Position numbers and translations under genes: made by a program. From Cololabis saira (Eukaryota > Chordata > Actinopteri > Beloniformes > Belonidae), in assembly GCF_033807715.1 (NCBI RefSeq), contig NC_084590.1, positions 6,932,327-6,996,326 on the forward strand: DNA of 64,000 nt. Direction: 5' to 3'. The notes under the pieces were generated by a model, which did not search any database, had not been told where the DNA came from, and saw nothing but the letters and a program-made list of their open reading frames with translations. Shown piece after piece: positions 10,452 to 21,897 of this stretch; position 1 is the stretch's first letter, and each line of letters begins with the position of its first letter.

Positions 10452-11994
10452 AATAAGGTATCCAGTAGCAAAAGAGTGAGCAGGGAGCAGTGCAGGAGAC
10501 CCAACAGAAAAGAGGATCAAAATGACTCCATGGTGGCACCTCATCGACACGAAAAGTACAACATGGAACCTTCAGCCGACAGAAAATCACTGTACCTGCA
10601 TAAAATCTAGCAAAAACCTTCTGTTTGACAGAAGGTGATGCTCCACGTCTGATGGTGGTGGTTTCTGTTAGAACATGGCAAAGGGGTGGGGCTTCACTAA
10701 TGACGGGCATTAACCCGGATCGGTGGCCGGACTTAGCCGTCCAAAGTCCCAAACTCTAGAAGGACCAGTCGTTGTCGACTGGACGAAGCGCAGCCGCAGA
10801 ACTAAACTGTCTCCATTTTTGGACAGATTGTGTAACTTTAGACTGATGACTCCCAGACACATTTATACTCATATCTTAGGAAGAAGCCTCCCATCCCGAT
10901 GAAGTCCTAGTGACTGTGCAGGATATAGTTATAGTTTATGCAGATGTACAAATCCTCGTTATTATTTCGATTGCCTTTACACATAACAGTTGGATTTCCC
11001 TCATCTGGATCTCTAACCTCTGGAACAAACCGTGCGAATAAAACCTCTGATTTTTATCTGCATGAAAAAGGGGAGGACAGTGTCTGGAAACATCTTTCAC
11101 GCCCTCATCCAGTCAGTTAGGCTTCATCCATCTTTGTCTGCCGTGTCAGTTTTATTGAAAACCATGCTAGGAGCATGTTTGACTTCCTAAGCTTTTGCCA
11201 AAGTTACGAAACAAAGAAAGGCAAAATGAGATCAGCATTAAGTGTTTCTTCAGGCTTTCATCCAAAAGAACTCACAGAACTTACAAAAGTGGCTGTCTCT
11301 TGAATAAAAGTGCTGCCTTCAGAAATGAAACACCCTTTGTCAGGAGAAAATACCGAGCTCGCCCCTTGATGTGCCTAAGAATTAATAAGTGAAAGGATAA
11401 TGACGGAGTCTGGAACGAGCATTTGGAGTCCTGCCTTTCATTTATACCAGGTGAAGGGTGAAACCAAAACAGGTATGATGTCAGATTAGGGTTAAAGGAG
11501 GTGTCGGTTCGTCCAGCACACCAGCAGACAAAAGCCAGAGCTGAGCCATTATTTGCTCTCTGTGAAGTAAAGCCACAGTAATGCCATGTGACACATCTGG
11601 TGCCGTCTACTTAATGATATTATCCAGCAATTATCTACATTGGTGAGGAGGAAAGGTCAAGCATGAAGAAAATATATATTACAATAAAAAAATGATCAAT
11701 AGTCGCAATGTAAACTCTCAAGAGTAAACCTATCTCCATAGTGTGGAATAAGGGCCAAAATAAAGACTATTGCGCAACCGGCGTTGTTCACGTTCTTGTC
11801 GCAGGAGGCTATATCCAATCTGAACGACTAGCACGCCTAGGCTTGTCGTCCACCAGATTGTGTACTCCCCCAGTTATCCATTACCATGGATACGCTGGTT
11901 TTAGCAAAAAACTCATTCTTTAACTTAAGTGTTTCTTGCACTTACAACCAGCATAACATCCAGAGATAACAAGTGCTTTTTTAGTTTCTGGCAT
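10452..11994. other. Intergenic, nothing recognised
   Basis: No exon-like open frame with family motifs and no repeat end was recognised. Open frames here are under 120 codons and do not resemble known domains. Confidence 0.45.
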
Positions 11995-12250
11995 TGTAGT
12001 TGATAAATCTCTGTATAACAACTATATATCTGGCCTGGATTTCCAGGCCAGCCCGACAGCCGAGAACTGTAATCTCTCCAGCGAGTCCTGGGTCGGCCTT
12101 GAGACATCTCTCAGTTGGACATCCCAACCAGATGAACCACCTCAACTGGCTTTATCTCTGCGGAGGACTCCACTCCAAGATTCTGAGTGGCCAAACCTAT
12201 CAACCCTGTCTCTGAGGACGAGGCTGAGGATGAGGCTGCCCAGAAACCAG
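11995..12250 (-). mobile_element. RTE/Rex3-like LINE 3' fragment
   Basis: On the minus strand the text ggttcatctggttgggatgt, then gacccaggactcgctggaga and gattacagttctcggctg, corresponds to the final coding stretch of fish RTE-type LINEs (compare 25043-25265 and 30325-30550). It is diverged and lacks a clean tail. Confidence 0.65.
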
Positions 12251-12489
12251 CCACTCGAGTTCGCTGTCTTCTTGTCTTGGTCCCTACCCACAGTTCTTGA
12301 CAGTTCCTCGTGAGGGTAAGAAACCTAGATCGACCAATAAACTGAGTCTTGCCTGTTGGCTCAGCTCTTTCTTCACCACAACAGACTGGTACAGAGGACT
12401 GAAGGATCTAACAACCAGACGTGCCTTAAAAAACGACATCCAAAACATGACGTGGTGTAGCACGGCTGATGTAAAAAACACTTGTGTTG

Positions 12490-12490
12490 A

Positions 12491-12521
<31 letters not shown>

Positions 12522-13340
12522 TAGTGATTTTCATGCATATATAAAATGCAACTCAAAGTGCTTTACGTCAAATGTTAAACAAACAAAACTTATTAATGCT
12601 CCCCATGAGGAAAACACCGGAGCTAAAAGCTAAAAGAAAGCAAGATAAGATAGGCTATGAAGTTAAAATACACACCAAAAGAGTTTAAAAGTATAACATA
12701 AAATCCCAAAAGTAGGTGAAGCATAGGAAACATTTAAAACCATAAGACCATAGAACCTGGGTTAAAACAATAGAATAGAATAGAATAGAATAGAATAGAA
12801 TAGAATAGAATAGAATAGAATAGAATAGACTTTATTGTCATTGTGCTCAGGTTACAACAAGAACAGCTAGTTAAAACAAGGGTATACAAGAAAGACTAAA
12901 AGGAATCAGCTAAAAGCCAATTTAAAAAGGTGAATCTGAAGTCTGCTTTTAAAAGCATCACCAGTCTCTGGTCCCTGAGGTTCTCCTGTTCCACAGACGT
13001 GGGCCGTAGTAGTGAAATGATGCCTCACCGTGGGTTATGGTTCTAACTTTGGGAATGATTAAAAGGCCGGTGCCGGATGACCTCAGGGTCCGTCAGGGTT
13101 TATTGGGTAAAAGCAGATCAAACAGATAAGAAGTCCCAAGACCGTTAAGAGATTTAAAAACTAATAAGAGAACCTTAAAATCGATGCTGAAGCGGACAGG
13201 GAGCCAGTGCAGCGATTCTAAAACTGGTGTAATGTGAGCCTGCCTTCTGGTCTTCATCAGCACATGTGCAGCTGAGTTTTGTAACGATCTAAGGCTCTTG
13301 GATGCTCCTGTCAAAGTAATCACACAAAGGCCAACCTGAG
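12490..13340 (-). mobile_element. L2-like LINE, RT C-terminus plus 3' UTR
   Basis: Minus-strand coding at about 13330-13095 reads SLRSLQNSAAHVLMKTRRQAH then ITPVLESLHWLPVRFSIDFK and NGLGTSYLFDLLL, the usual C-terminal block of L2-like reverse transcriptases. The 3' UTR ends with (GATTT)n at about 12490-12510 read on the minus strand. A separate (TAGAA)n plus tttattgtcattgtgctc unit is inserted at 12770-12890. Confidence 0.75.
12770..12828. repeat. (TAGAA)n microsatellite
   Basis: About eleven uninterrupted pentamers are followed by ctttattgtcattgtgctca. The same tttattgtcatt context follows the pentamer array at 21232-21476, so this is probably the tail of a small retroposon. Confidence 0.85.
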
Positions 13341-14008
13341 TGCTTGTACGAAATATACATACATACAAACATGTTAGAACCGTGTATTACTGTATGTTTG
13401 AGTAACAAATCCAGAATCCGGTAGGCTCTAGGCCTCTGTTGACCTGTTGACACTACTCCCACGTATCAGCCAAACACAGAAACTAAAGTTTACGTCAAAC
13501 AAAGTGAGCGTAACCTCCCCTAACAGCTGCCGTGGTGCAGCAGCTGACAGATGGGAACCAGCCGTGTGAGGATGCTGCGCGGGGCAGAGATAAGGACGTG
13601 TGGGCGCCCTTCTCACAGTTTCCACATCCATTTATCACGCTCAGATTCCACATGTGTTCCTGTGTAAGCTGCAGGGAAGAGAGGAAGGAGCCAGGAGGCC
13701 AGGCCTGACAGCGTCTGATGGATCACCTGCATTCTTCTAATCACCTCTGCTGCAACTGTAAAGACTGCAGGTCTACTGTCCGTAGTAGCTTTAACGTGCT
13801 GCACTCCTCCCCGGCACACGTACATGTCTGGAGACTGTTCTGACAACAACTCTGCTGTAGGACAGTGATAACCTGAAACAACTTCTTCAATACGAAGATT
13901 CAGGCTAGCTCCTCTGGGCTGGACTTTGGTTTCCTGGACCAGTTCCAACGGATGCAGAAGAAATCCTGGACATCATTGGACATTCATATTATTGGTTTTG
14001 ATTTTTAT
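13341..14008. other. Intergenic, nothing recognised
   Basis: No motif-bearing frame or repeat end was recognised. Confidence 0.45.
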
Positions 14009-14932
14009 CCATCCATCCATCCATCCATCCATCCATCCATCCATCCATCCATCCATCCATCCATCCATCCATGACTCAATCCATCCATCCATCCATCCAT
14101 CCAGCCATCCAGCCATCCATCCATCCATCCATTCATCCATCCATCCATCTATCCATCCATCCATCCATCCATGACTCAATCCATCCATCCATCCATCCAT
14201 CCATCCATCCATCCATCCATGCACCCATCATCCATCTATCCATCCATCCATCCATCATCCATCCATCCATCCATCCATCCATCCATCCATCCATCATCCA
14301 TCCATCCATCCATCCATCTATCCATCCATCCATCCATCCATCCATCCATCCATCCATCCATCCATTCATCCATCCATCCATCCATCCATCCACCAACCCA
14401 TCATCCATCCATCCATCCATCCATCCATCCATCCATCCATCCATCCATCCACCCATCCATCCATCATCCATCCATCCATCCATCCATCCATCCATCCATC
14501 CATCCATCCATCCATCCATCCATCCATCCATCCATGCATCCACCCATCATCCATCCATCCATCCATCCATCCATTCATCCATCCATCCATCCATCCACCA
14601 ACCCATCATCCATCCATCCATCCATCCATCCATTCATCCATCCATCCATCCATCCATCCATTCATCCATCCATCCATTCATCCATCCATCCATTCATCCA
14701 TCCATCATCCATCCATCCATCCATCCATCCATTCATCCATCCATCCATCCATCCATCCATTCATCCATCCATGCATCCATTCATCCCTCCATCCATCCAT
14801 CCATCCATCCATCCATCCATCCATCCATCATCCATCCATCCATCCATCCATCCATCCATCCATCCATCCATCCATCCATCCATCCATCCATCCATCCATC
14901 CATCCATCCATCCATCCATCCATCCATCCCAG
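14009..14932. repeat. Long (ATCC)n tetranucleotide array
   Basis: About 920 bases of (ATCC)n with scattered single changes and 3-base phase slips. Two gactcaat interruptions occur near 14070 and 14172. It generates long false open frames (HPSI on plus, MDGW on minus). Read on the minus strand it is (GGAT)n, which is the tail type of RTE-like LINEs. Confidence 0.97.
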
Positions 14933-15645
14933 CCTCTTTCCTAGTCAGGATCTTCTGGAGCCTCTTCCAGCTCTCCTGGGGTGAAGAGCCTCGGTAAACG
15001 CTAAACAGGTCTGCACTCCATCGTAAGGCTGCACTGACGGTGTCTATTTCTCCTACCTCCTCATAAAAAGACATACTTTCATCCTAAAACCTAAACGCTG
15101 TTTATGTTGATGGTGGAACCTTGCATGATGTCAGTTCCTAACTCCAAACAAGATTTCTAGGGCCAGGATGTTCACTAGTCGCGTTTCCATGACACCTTTT
15201 CACAAAGAGAAATAAAGGAACCCCTGTGGGGGATTCTTCGGAGGTAAAGTAAATTGTTTAATGCAATAATAATGGTTTTTCCTGGAGATATTTAGGCGTT
15301 GTGCTCCTTTGAGGGATTTCTTGCTTGCACATTGGTGACGTAACAAGTAACGTAGGGTTGACTCTAGCACCAGCACCAATTTTGAGCTGGTGGAAAAGCC
15401 TTATGACAGAATCAGTCTCAGGTCCTAATTAAGTTCATTAGATCAGACTGTCCAGAGGTAAAGGACACGTCTTCCACCCTCACATACATCTTCTGCAACA
15501 TCAAACGGCATATAAACAAGGGGTTATTTTGGGCAATTGTGGCACTTACCCACCATATACAGTATATGCAGACAGTTGTAAGAAAATAAAAAAATATGAA
15601 ACTTGTGTACTTGTGTGCTTGCGGTGCTTGTTACGACTGATGGCG
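14933..15645. other. Intergenic, nothing recognised
   Basis: Sequence next to the tetranucleotide array; a possible degraded LINE lies just after it (14933-15000, minus), but no motif supports this. The remainder is unassigned. Confidence 0.4.
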
Positions 15646-15649
15646 TAGC

Positions 15650-15835
15650 CCTGGACATGTGACTGTGAAGGAGCACATCTACACCCCAGATGATGAACAG
15701 GTGGACGTCCTTCTCCGGCCCTGCCGTCTGCTGAGACAGTTCCCCGAGGTACCTGCTAAATGCTGCAGTGTCACTACAGCTGTTCCCAGGAGACAAACAC
15801 AACCCTCTGATGCATTTGTGATTCTTGGGACTTAC
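15650..15835 (+). pseudogene. Possible LINE endonuclease fragment
   Basis: The frame reads VTVKEHIYTPDDEQVDVLLR then PCRLLRQFPEVP. It resembles the mid-endonuclease segment of fish LINEs (SP-x-VE ... RPxYLPREF), but diverged. No catalytic residues can be confirmed, so the call is tentative. Confidence 0.4.
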
Positions 15836-15947
15836 AGTTTTTCTACTTATGTTCATTTTAATTTAACTTTAGTCTCTATTTTCTTACGGTTGTATACACA
15901 TTTTTTTCAAATTTGCACTGCAACAACATAATTTCCCTTTTGGAATC

Positions 15948-16105
15948 ACTTCAATTCAACTTTATTTATATACAACACAAGTTGTCTCTAGGATCTTTCC
16001 AGAGACCCGGAACGTGACCCCCGAGCAATTATTACATAAACAGTAGCAGGTAAAAACTCCCCTAGTGGCAGTCAAATGTTAAACCCAAACAGTGGCAGGG
16101 TAGAT
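15948..16105 (-). mobile_element. L2-type LINE 3' end (LINE B family)
   Basis: Plus-strand text cttcaattcaactttattta then ccgagcaattattacataaa and aaactcccctagtgg is the reverse complement of the LINE B 3' end and tail. Confidence 0.8.
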
Positions 16106-16680
16106 ACGTGTGCATGAACCTCAGTTACCTCATTACCTCAGAGAAACCTGCAGACCATCACTGACATCGCAAATGTGGACTCGCTCCAAATACTTTAAAA
16201 TGACACGACCCAGGTGAACATGATGATTGGACATGTAGGACGTGCCTTACCGTCAGGCTCGTAGCTACACTGCAGCAATAAACCGGTCTGAACTTATGCA
16301 ATATTGGAAACAACTGCTTGAGGAATGCTGTGGTTTCTGGACATCATGGACGACCCAAACAAAACAAAACACTGATAACATGTCCAACTGCAGCCAAGAA
16401 TGACTAATGTGTCTGACACGAGCGGTATGTTCTGCAACATTTCCACCAAACCAAGTGAGTGAAGCTTTTCAGTTGACTCACCCCATCACCGTTTCACAAT
16501 GAACCGGAGCTTCTCCCGGGATCCGTTTCAGGAATGGGATGTTCTCACATGTATCTGGTTACCAGTCCTTGAAGCAGTCGCAGCGTTTTCATCTCATCTC
16601 TAATGAAAGGATGAGTCAGCAGCACGCAACTCATCCCACCACTAAGATGTTCAAGGGTCCTATCTTTAGTATAACAATCA
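16106..16680. other. Intergenic, nothing recognised
   Basis: No repeat end or motif-bearing frame was recognised. Confidence 0.45.
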
Positions 16681-16688
16681 ATTCATGT

Positions 16689-17459
16689 CAGGCGCGTAGC
16701 CAGTAATGGGCCTGGGTGGCACTGGCCCACCCACATTACTCACTGGCCCTCCCGGCCAACTTTGATCAAAATACGTGTTTCACATAAATATATTTTTTTA
16801 AATTATATGAGAAAAGGTACAAATATAAACGTGATTTGTTGTTGACTTGTGTCCAGCCTTTATTTTTTTTCTTTTGATTAAAACGGAACTTTTGAAACAA
16901 GTTGTAGGGATCCAGCCTCGGGACATAATTGATTGCTCTGGTTCCGACAGATTGAGCTGCCTTTAGCCAGCAAGCTAGCCGGCGTTGCAGCCGACTTTAT
17001 CGCCACAAGAACGGTTAAACAGGGTTCATTGATTAGTTATTTAAAAAAAAAAAAAAACTTGAAGAAGACACGCCACTGCCAGAGCCTGTGGGCTGGGTGG
17101 ACTGAGTCCACCCAGCCCACTTCTTCACACTCAGCTCCAGAGGAGGTTAGCCCTGCTAGAAGATGTTAGCCCTGCCGCTAGAGGAGGTTAGCCCTGCCGC
17201 TAGAGGAGGTTAGTCCTGCCGCTAGAGGAGGTTAGCCCTGCCGCTGGCTTGCCGGCACCAGCGCTCTCTCCCGGTCAACCTGCAGTAGGCTAGCCCTTCA
17301 TTTATCTGCAATTGATGAACCACCTTTAATCTGTCACCTTTAGTCTGTTTGTCATGTTTTCTGCTTAAAAGTTTTTATAAGTCCGCTTTTTCTGGGACAA
17401 TATGGCCCACCCATTTTTGTCCTGGTCCACCCAAAAAAATAATTTTGCCTACGCCACTG
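16689..17459. mobile_element. Non-autonomous hAT element with perfect 8-bp TSD
   Basis: The left end CAGGCGCGTAGCCA and the reverse-complemented right end CAGTGGCGTAGGCA are bounded by attcatgt on both sides (16681-16688 and 17460-17467). The second 20-60 bases at each end are rich in gggtgg/ccaccc. Inside, the frame near 16990 (TVKQGSLISYLKKKK) resembles the N-terminus of hAT transposases, but the catalytic domain is absent. A 21-bp repeat (gaggttagccctgccgctag) occurs four to five times at 17148-17250. Confidence 0.93.
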
Positions 17460-17467
17460 ATTCATGT

Positions 17468-18429
17468 CCTCAATTTACACTGCAACTGCAGGGCAGTTGT
17501 CCTTGGTAACGTTCGCCATGCACTCCAAAGAAGATCTTCACTGGTCAAGATGTTCTTGAATTTACAGCCTAGAGCCCTTTGTCCTGTGGTTTTGGACACC
17601 AGTTGTTGGAGTTCAGGGGCGTACGCCCAAATCCACACACGTTTCATTTGAATATCACAACCAACCAACCAAGCGACACAGTAAAATACATTCTTCAAGT
17701 CCGCAGAACATGTGGACTAGTTGGGCAAACTCCAAATTTCCCTCCAAGTCCCCAGCAAAGGCATAGAGCTAATCCCGTGTTCCAAGGCCAGGACAGAACC
17801 AACGTTATTCTTCCAGAATCTGAGGTCTGACTGTGGACCAGACTTCTCTAGCACCCCTGCATTGATCTTATCAGGGAGGCCAAAGAGAGTGATCTGAGAG
17901 TGAAGGTGAAAGTTAACAGGGTTAGAACCCGATTTGAACTGTTGGGGATCAAATCCAAATAGTCCTTAATCTCTCTCTTAACTTAAAATTCTCTGGTAAA
18001 TTGCATTAAAAGATCTTGAGAATTATGAGAAGTCTCTGCTTGCAAGGAACCCGCCTTCATGCCAGCAATAACAAATGGATGCAACCGAGTCCTCAGGCAG
18101 CAGGGCATTACATTTCGATGCAATTCTCTGGTGGAAATCCCTGCACAGGCTCAGGAATGGTAAGTGACCCGCATTCACATAGCGCCTTTAAGCTCAGCTA
18201 CAGCCTGCATAACCCTTTACAATGTGTTTCTAATTCACTCTCACTGTATTATGGGTATGTTGAAGGGGGTGGGGACTGAACCACCAGCCTGAACTGGACT
18301 GAGGGGAAAATGCAAAATTTTATCAGCATATAGTTCAAAAGATGTCATCATCTATGGTAGAAGGGTAAGTGTTGAAGGCGTGAGAAAGACGCCCCTGATG
18401 ACGATCAATACGTAAAAGTTTTGGAGCGG
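17468..18429. other. Intergenic, nothing recognised
   Basis: No recognisable repeat boundary or exon. Short open frames only. Confidence 0.45.
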
Positions 18430-18885
18430 CTTTGGTTTCCAGAGCTGCTTCAGAGCTGGACCAAAATACATCAGTGACCTCCTGACCCAGTATGAATCTT
18501 CCAGACCCCTCAGGTCATCTGGATCTGGTCTTTTATCAGTTCCCAGAGTCAGAACCAGACATGGAGAAGCTGTGTTCAGCTTCTATGCTCCACACGTCTG
18601 GACCAAACTCCCAGAATGCCTCAGATCAGCTGAAACACTCACACTGTGTATTTAAGTCCAGGTTGGAAACTCAGCTGTTCTCAGCTGAATCTGAACAAAG
18701 ATCCAAACCTGAACTGGAACTTTTAAACTTGACTTTAGAAACTGGATCCTATTTTGCCACTGGTTTTTATATGATTTTGATCTATTCCTTTTTTGTTTAA
18801 ATTTTAAATCATGCTTTTTATTCATGTTTTAATGTCTGTAAAGCACTTTCAATCACCTTGTTGTTGAATCGTGCTATACAAATAC
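18430..18885 (+). mobile_element. L2-like LINE 3' end
   Basis: The text corresponds to the C-terminal RT tail (FYAPHVWTKLPE-like wording in shifted frames at about 18575-18620, then FKSRLETQLF) and a 3' UTR with taaagcactttcaatcacct and gtgctatacaaatacacttg. The frame is broken several times. It ends directly in the pentanucleotide array. Confidence 0.75.
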
Positions 18886-19018
18886 ACTTGCCTTGCCTTG
18901 TCTTGCCTGGCCTGGCCTGGCCTGGCCTGGCCTGGCCTGGCCTGGCCTGGCCTGGCCTGGCCTTGCCTTGCCTTGCCTTGCCTTGCCTTGCCTTGCCTTG
19001 CCTTGCCTTGCCTTGCCG
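18886..19018. repeat. (CTTGC)n/(CTGGC)n tail array of the LINE
   Basis: The normal LINE tail pentamer ttgcc has expanded to about 130 bases in two uniform blocks: (CTGGC) from about 18905 to 18960, then (CTTGC) from 18961 to 19017. Reading frames through it are artefacts. Confidence 0.93.
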
Positions 19019-19382
19019 GATATGTAGGATGTCTGAGCAACTCAGGAGATCATCTTCTAAAGGGTTATGCTCTGGACTCTGATCGGATAAAAGATTTACT
19101 TCCATGTTTGTCCTAAAGTGGAGCGTCAATGACAAGATATACACTTTGGACTAACCCGACCCACAATGCACTGCCCAGCTGTCTCCATGTGGAGAACCAG
19201 AGTTGGGCTGAACTGGCGTCGTAGAGCTGTCACACTACGAACAGACCACTGGTGAGGTGGTCTCACTGATACAGAGACCACCTCACCCAAGCCATACCGC
19301 TGGTGTTGGTGCTCAACTGAGTTACTCTTCCCAGGGTCCCTTGGGACCAACTTCATTAGTGTTACTGTGAAAACAGTCTTAG

Positions 19383-19843
19383 TTAGGGTGCTTTCACACC
19401 TGTCCCCTTTGGAGCAGTTGTTCGGAAACAGGGAGCGTTTCCCCCTAAAGATCGGCAATCGCGCTCGGATGCGGGACAAAACAAGCAAGCCGAGATCTCC
19501 TAGGAGAGGTGGTCTCGGCTCGCTTCCATTCCAGACCTGGAGCGGTTCGTTTGCAGTGAGAACATAATCCACACAGCAACCGACAAACAAACTAGCCACA
19601 CTCGCTTACGATGCTCCATAGTTGTTGTTTTTCCCGGGGTACGGAAGAGGAAACTCCTTCCACGTTGATTTCTGACCAATGAGTGAACAGTTGGTTCGCG
19701 CATGGCATTTGTTAACAGCTTTGAACCGCTACAGATGGTTGCATGTGAACACAAACGCCAAAAATGAAAAACAAAACAACTGTATCGATTTAGCCCCTGA
19801 ATTGGAACAAAACAAACGGACCACAGATCTGAAACCCCCCTAA
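19383..19843. mobile_element. MITE with TTAGGGTGCTTTCACACC-type ends
   Basis: The left end TTAGGGTGCTTTCACACCTG and the reverse-complemented right end TTAGGGGGGTTTCAGATCTG match at 16 of 20 positions. The interior has the ggtctcgg/cctggagcggttcg wording common in fish MITEs of this kind. Target duplication is unclear. Confidence 0.6.
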
Positions 19844-20678
19844 GTTAAACTAGTCTGTTTGTTCCCTTACTTCCTCCTCAGTGCTGTGAATGTTTAATGG
19901 GCACGCAGGGTCAGCTCATCGTGTTTGTAATTGTGTCTAAGATGAAGTTCTGGTCTGTTTGTGTTGAATCTCTCAGTTCCAAGGGGTTCACAAACTTTTG
20001 CTTCCCGACGTTTTGTAAAAGCACAGGAACAAATTATGAGAGCCTGCATCCCTCTCCTCCTGGAGAAGACCACATTTCTGCTGCTTTGGAATGAGAGCAG
20101 TCTGGGTACGATAATTTTGAACAGACCAGAACCTAAACGGTACCAACCTTGACAGGTTCTGCAGAGCCTTCAGCACTTCTCAGAAGCCGCACCAGCAACT
20201 CTGAGGCTCTTCTTGTGAGAGTACTCTCAGGTGCTGCTGCAGCTGGGCCATCATCTGGGCCACATAATCCATTTCCATCTCCAAGTCCCAACTGTTCTCT
20301 CTCTGTAGAGCCAGAACCACTTGTTCAGGGGCTCCCTTAAGCCTAAAGGGGTGTTTGTGGCTGGCGGTCCCTGAACTCATGAACAAACCGGCTCCATGAG
20401 AGCCTTTGTTCTGAGCACTGCTCCACTGGGGCGCAGCTTCCCTCCGGCCCGCTTCATGCAGCGTGGACGCATGCAGCGGGCCGGTCCAGCTCACATGGAT
20501 CCCATGAGAGTCGCGCTTTGATTATTCAGCTTGGATCAGCAATTTGTTGATCACACTGGAGTGAATCCAGATGGGCATTTCTTTTTGACATGAGTGTGCG
20601 CGCGCACACATACACACAAACACGCAGTAGATTCAAACAAGGAAACCCCACATTAAAGGAAGGCCCCTGTTGTTGCCT
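19844..20678. other. Intergenic, nothing recognised
   Basis: A minus-strand open frame at 20180-20494 has no family motif. A short CG/CA alternating stretch lies near 20592-20625. Confidence 0.4.
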
Positions 20679-20731
20679 CCAGCGTCTGTGGGTCCAAGAA
20701 CAGTTCCTGGTATTGGACCCACAGACGCTGG
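20679..20731. repeat. Perfect 19-bp inverted repeat (hairpin)
   Basis: The arms ccagcgtctgtgggtccaa (20679-20697) and ttggacccacagacgctgg (20713-20731) are exact reverse complements with a 15-base loop. No T-run follows to suggest a terminator, and eukaryotic context makes that irrelevant. It could be the core of a small foldback element or a transcribed hairpin. Confidence 0.9.
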
Positions 20732-21054
20732 TGCTGTAAATACCAGCGTTTAGGTGGAATTATCAAGGCGATGCGTGACTGGTTGGTCCCAACTATATAT
20801 CATTTACATGTTTACTTGGTTCCAGATCAGCTCCGCAGCCTTTCAGTCAAGATGCGGTTGTACTCACAGGTTCTTTACTGGGATTTATATAATGCTATCA
20901 AACTAAACAGGAAACGGTCTGCAACCTAAGCAGACTCAAATATCGAGTTTAACAATATCTGGGTATTCCTTCAGGAAAGCAAAAGACAGGAAATAATATC
21001 CAGATGTCCAATTGGAAAACAACACACATGACTATTTATATTGTATTTATAAAG

Positions 21055-21139
<85 letters not shown>
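21055..21139. repeat. (TA)n microsatellite
   Basis: About 80 bases of uninterrupted TA. Unlike the two arrays in LINE C copies, no LINE sequence was recognised around it. Confidence 0.95.
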
Positions 21140-21144
<5 letters not shown>

Positions 21145-21231
21145 TTTCTAGAGGGGGCTCTTTTTGCAGATTACAGGACCTCATTAAAGTGGCGACTAAA
21201 AACGAACAGTCTAGCGGCTGGTCGTTTGTCT

Positions 21232-21476
21232 CGTCTAGTCCAGTCTAGTTTAGTTAAATTTAATCTAGTTTACTCTAGTCTAGTTTAATCTAGTTTAATT
21301 TAGTTTAGTCTAGTCTAGTTTAGTCTAGTTTAATTTAGTTTAGTCTAGTCTAGTCTAGTCTAGTCTAGTTTATTCTAGTTTAGTTTAATTTAGTCTAGTC
21401 TAGTCTAGTCTAGTCTAGTCTAGTTTAGTTTAGTCTAGTCTAGTTTAGTTTAGTTTAGTCTAGTCTAGTTTAGCTT
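21232..21476. repeat. (TAGTC)n/(TAGTT)n pentanucleotide array
   Basis: About 240 bases of tctag/tttag pentamers, C and T varying between units, ending in tttggttttattgtcattgc. The ending resembles that after the (TAGAA)n array at 12770. Confidence 0.9.
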
Positions 21477-21897
21477 GCTGTATTTGGTTTTATTGTCATT
21501 GCTTGGCTGCTGAGGATAACTTGAAAGGTGCAAATGCAGCTTTCAAAACTCGGCTGGATGTTTCATTACTTCAGTCCATCGTTATAACGCAATCTCTCAG
21601 TCCTTTCTTCTACACTTGCTGTACACTTGGAGTTACATAAACACTCATCACCATCTGGCCCTAAACATAGGGTTGCTTTATCTCCAGTAAATGCCTTTAA
21701 ACATGCAGGGAAAGAGTTGTCCTGACAGTAACAAGGGTCAATTTAACTGTCAGCTGCAAGCTCACTTGCAGGAGCAAAGGTCATGTGACTTTCTTACATC
21801 ACGCAGGCCTGTAACACCAGGTTAAACTCTACACAATTAGTCCTTCAAATCAAGAGTTTAACGGCCTTGTCCATGCTATCGTTTAGCAGATACCCTA
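21477..21897. other. Intergenic, nothing recognised
   Basis: No recognisable feature. Confidence 0.45.

Noticed and set aside
14071..14997. A 308-codon plus-strand frame and several long minus-strand frames
   Set aside because: They are translations of the ATCC tetranucleotide array (HPSI/MDGW repeats).
18818..19144. GKARQ/PCLAL-type frames
   Set aside because: They come from the pentanucleotide tail array of a LINE.
21055..21139. A third LINE C copy suggested by (TA)n
   Set aside because: Neither the RT ending nor the terminal atggggatc phrase is present around this array.
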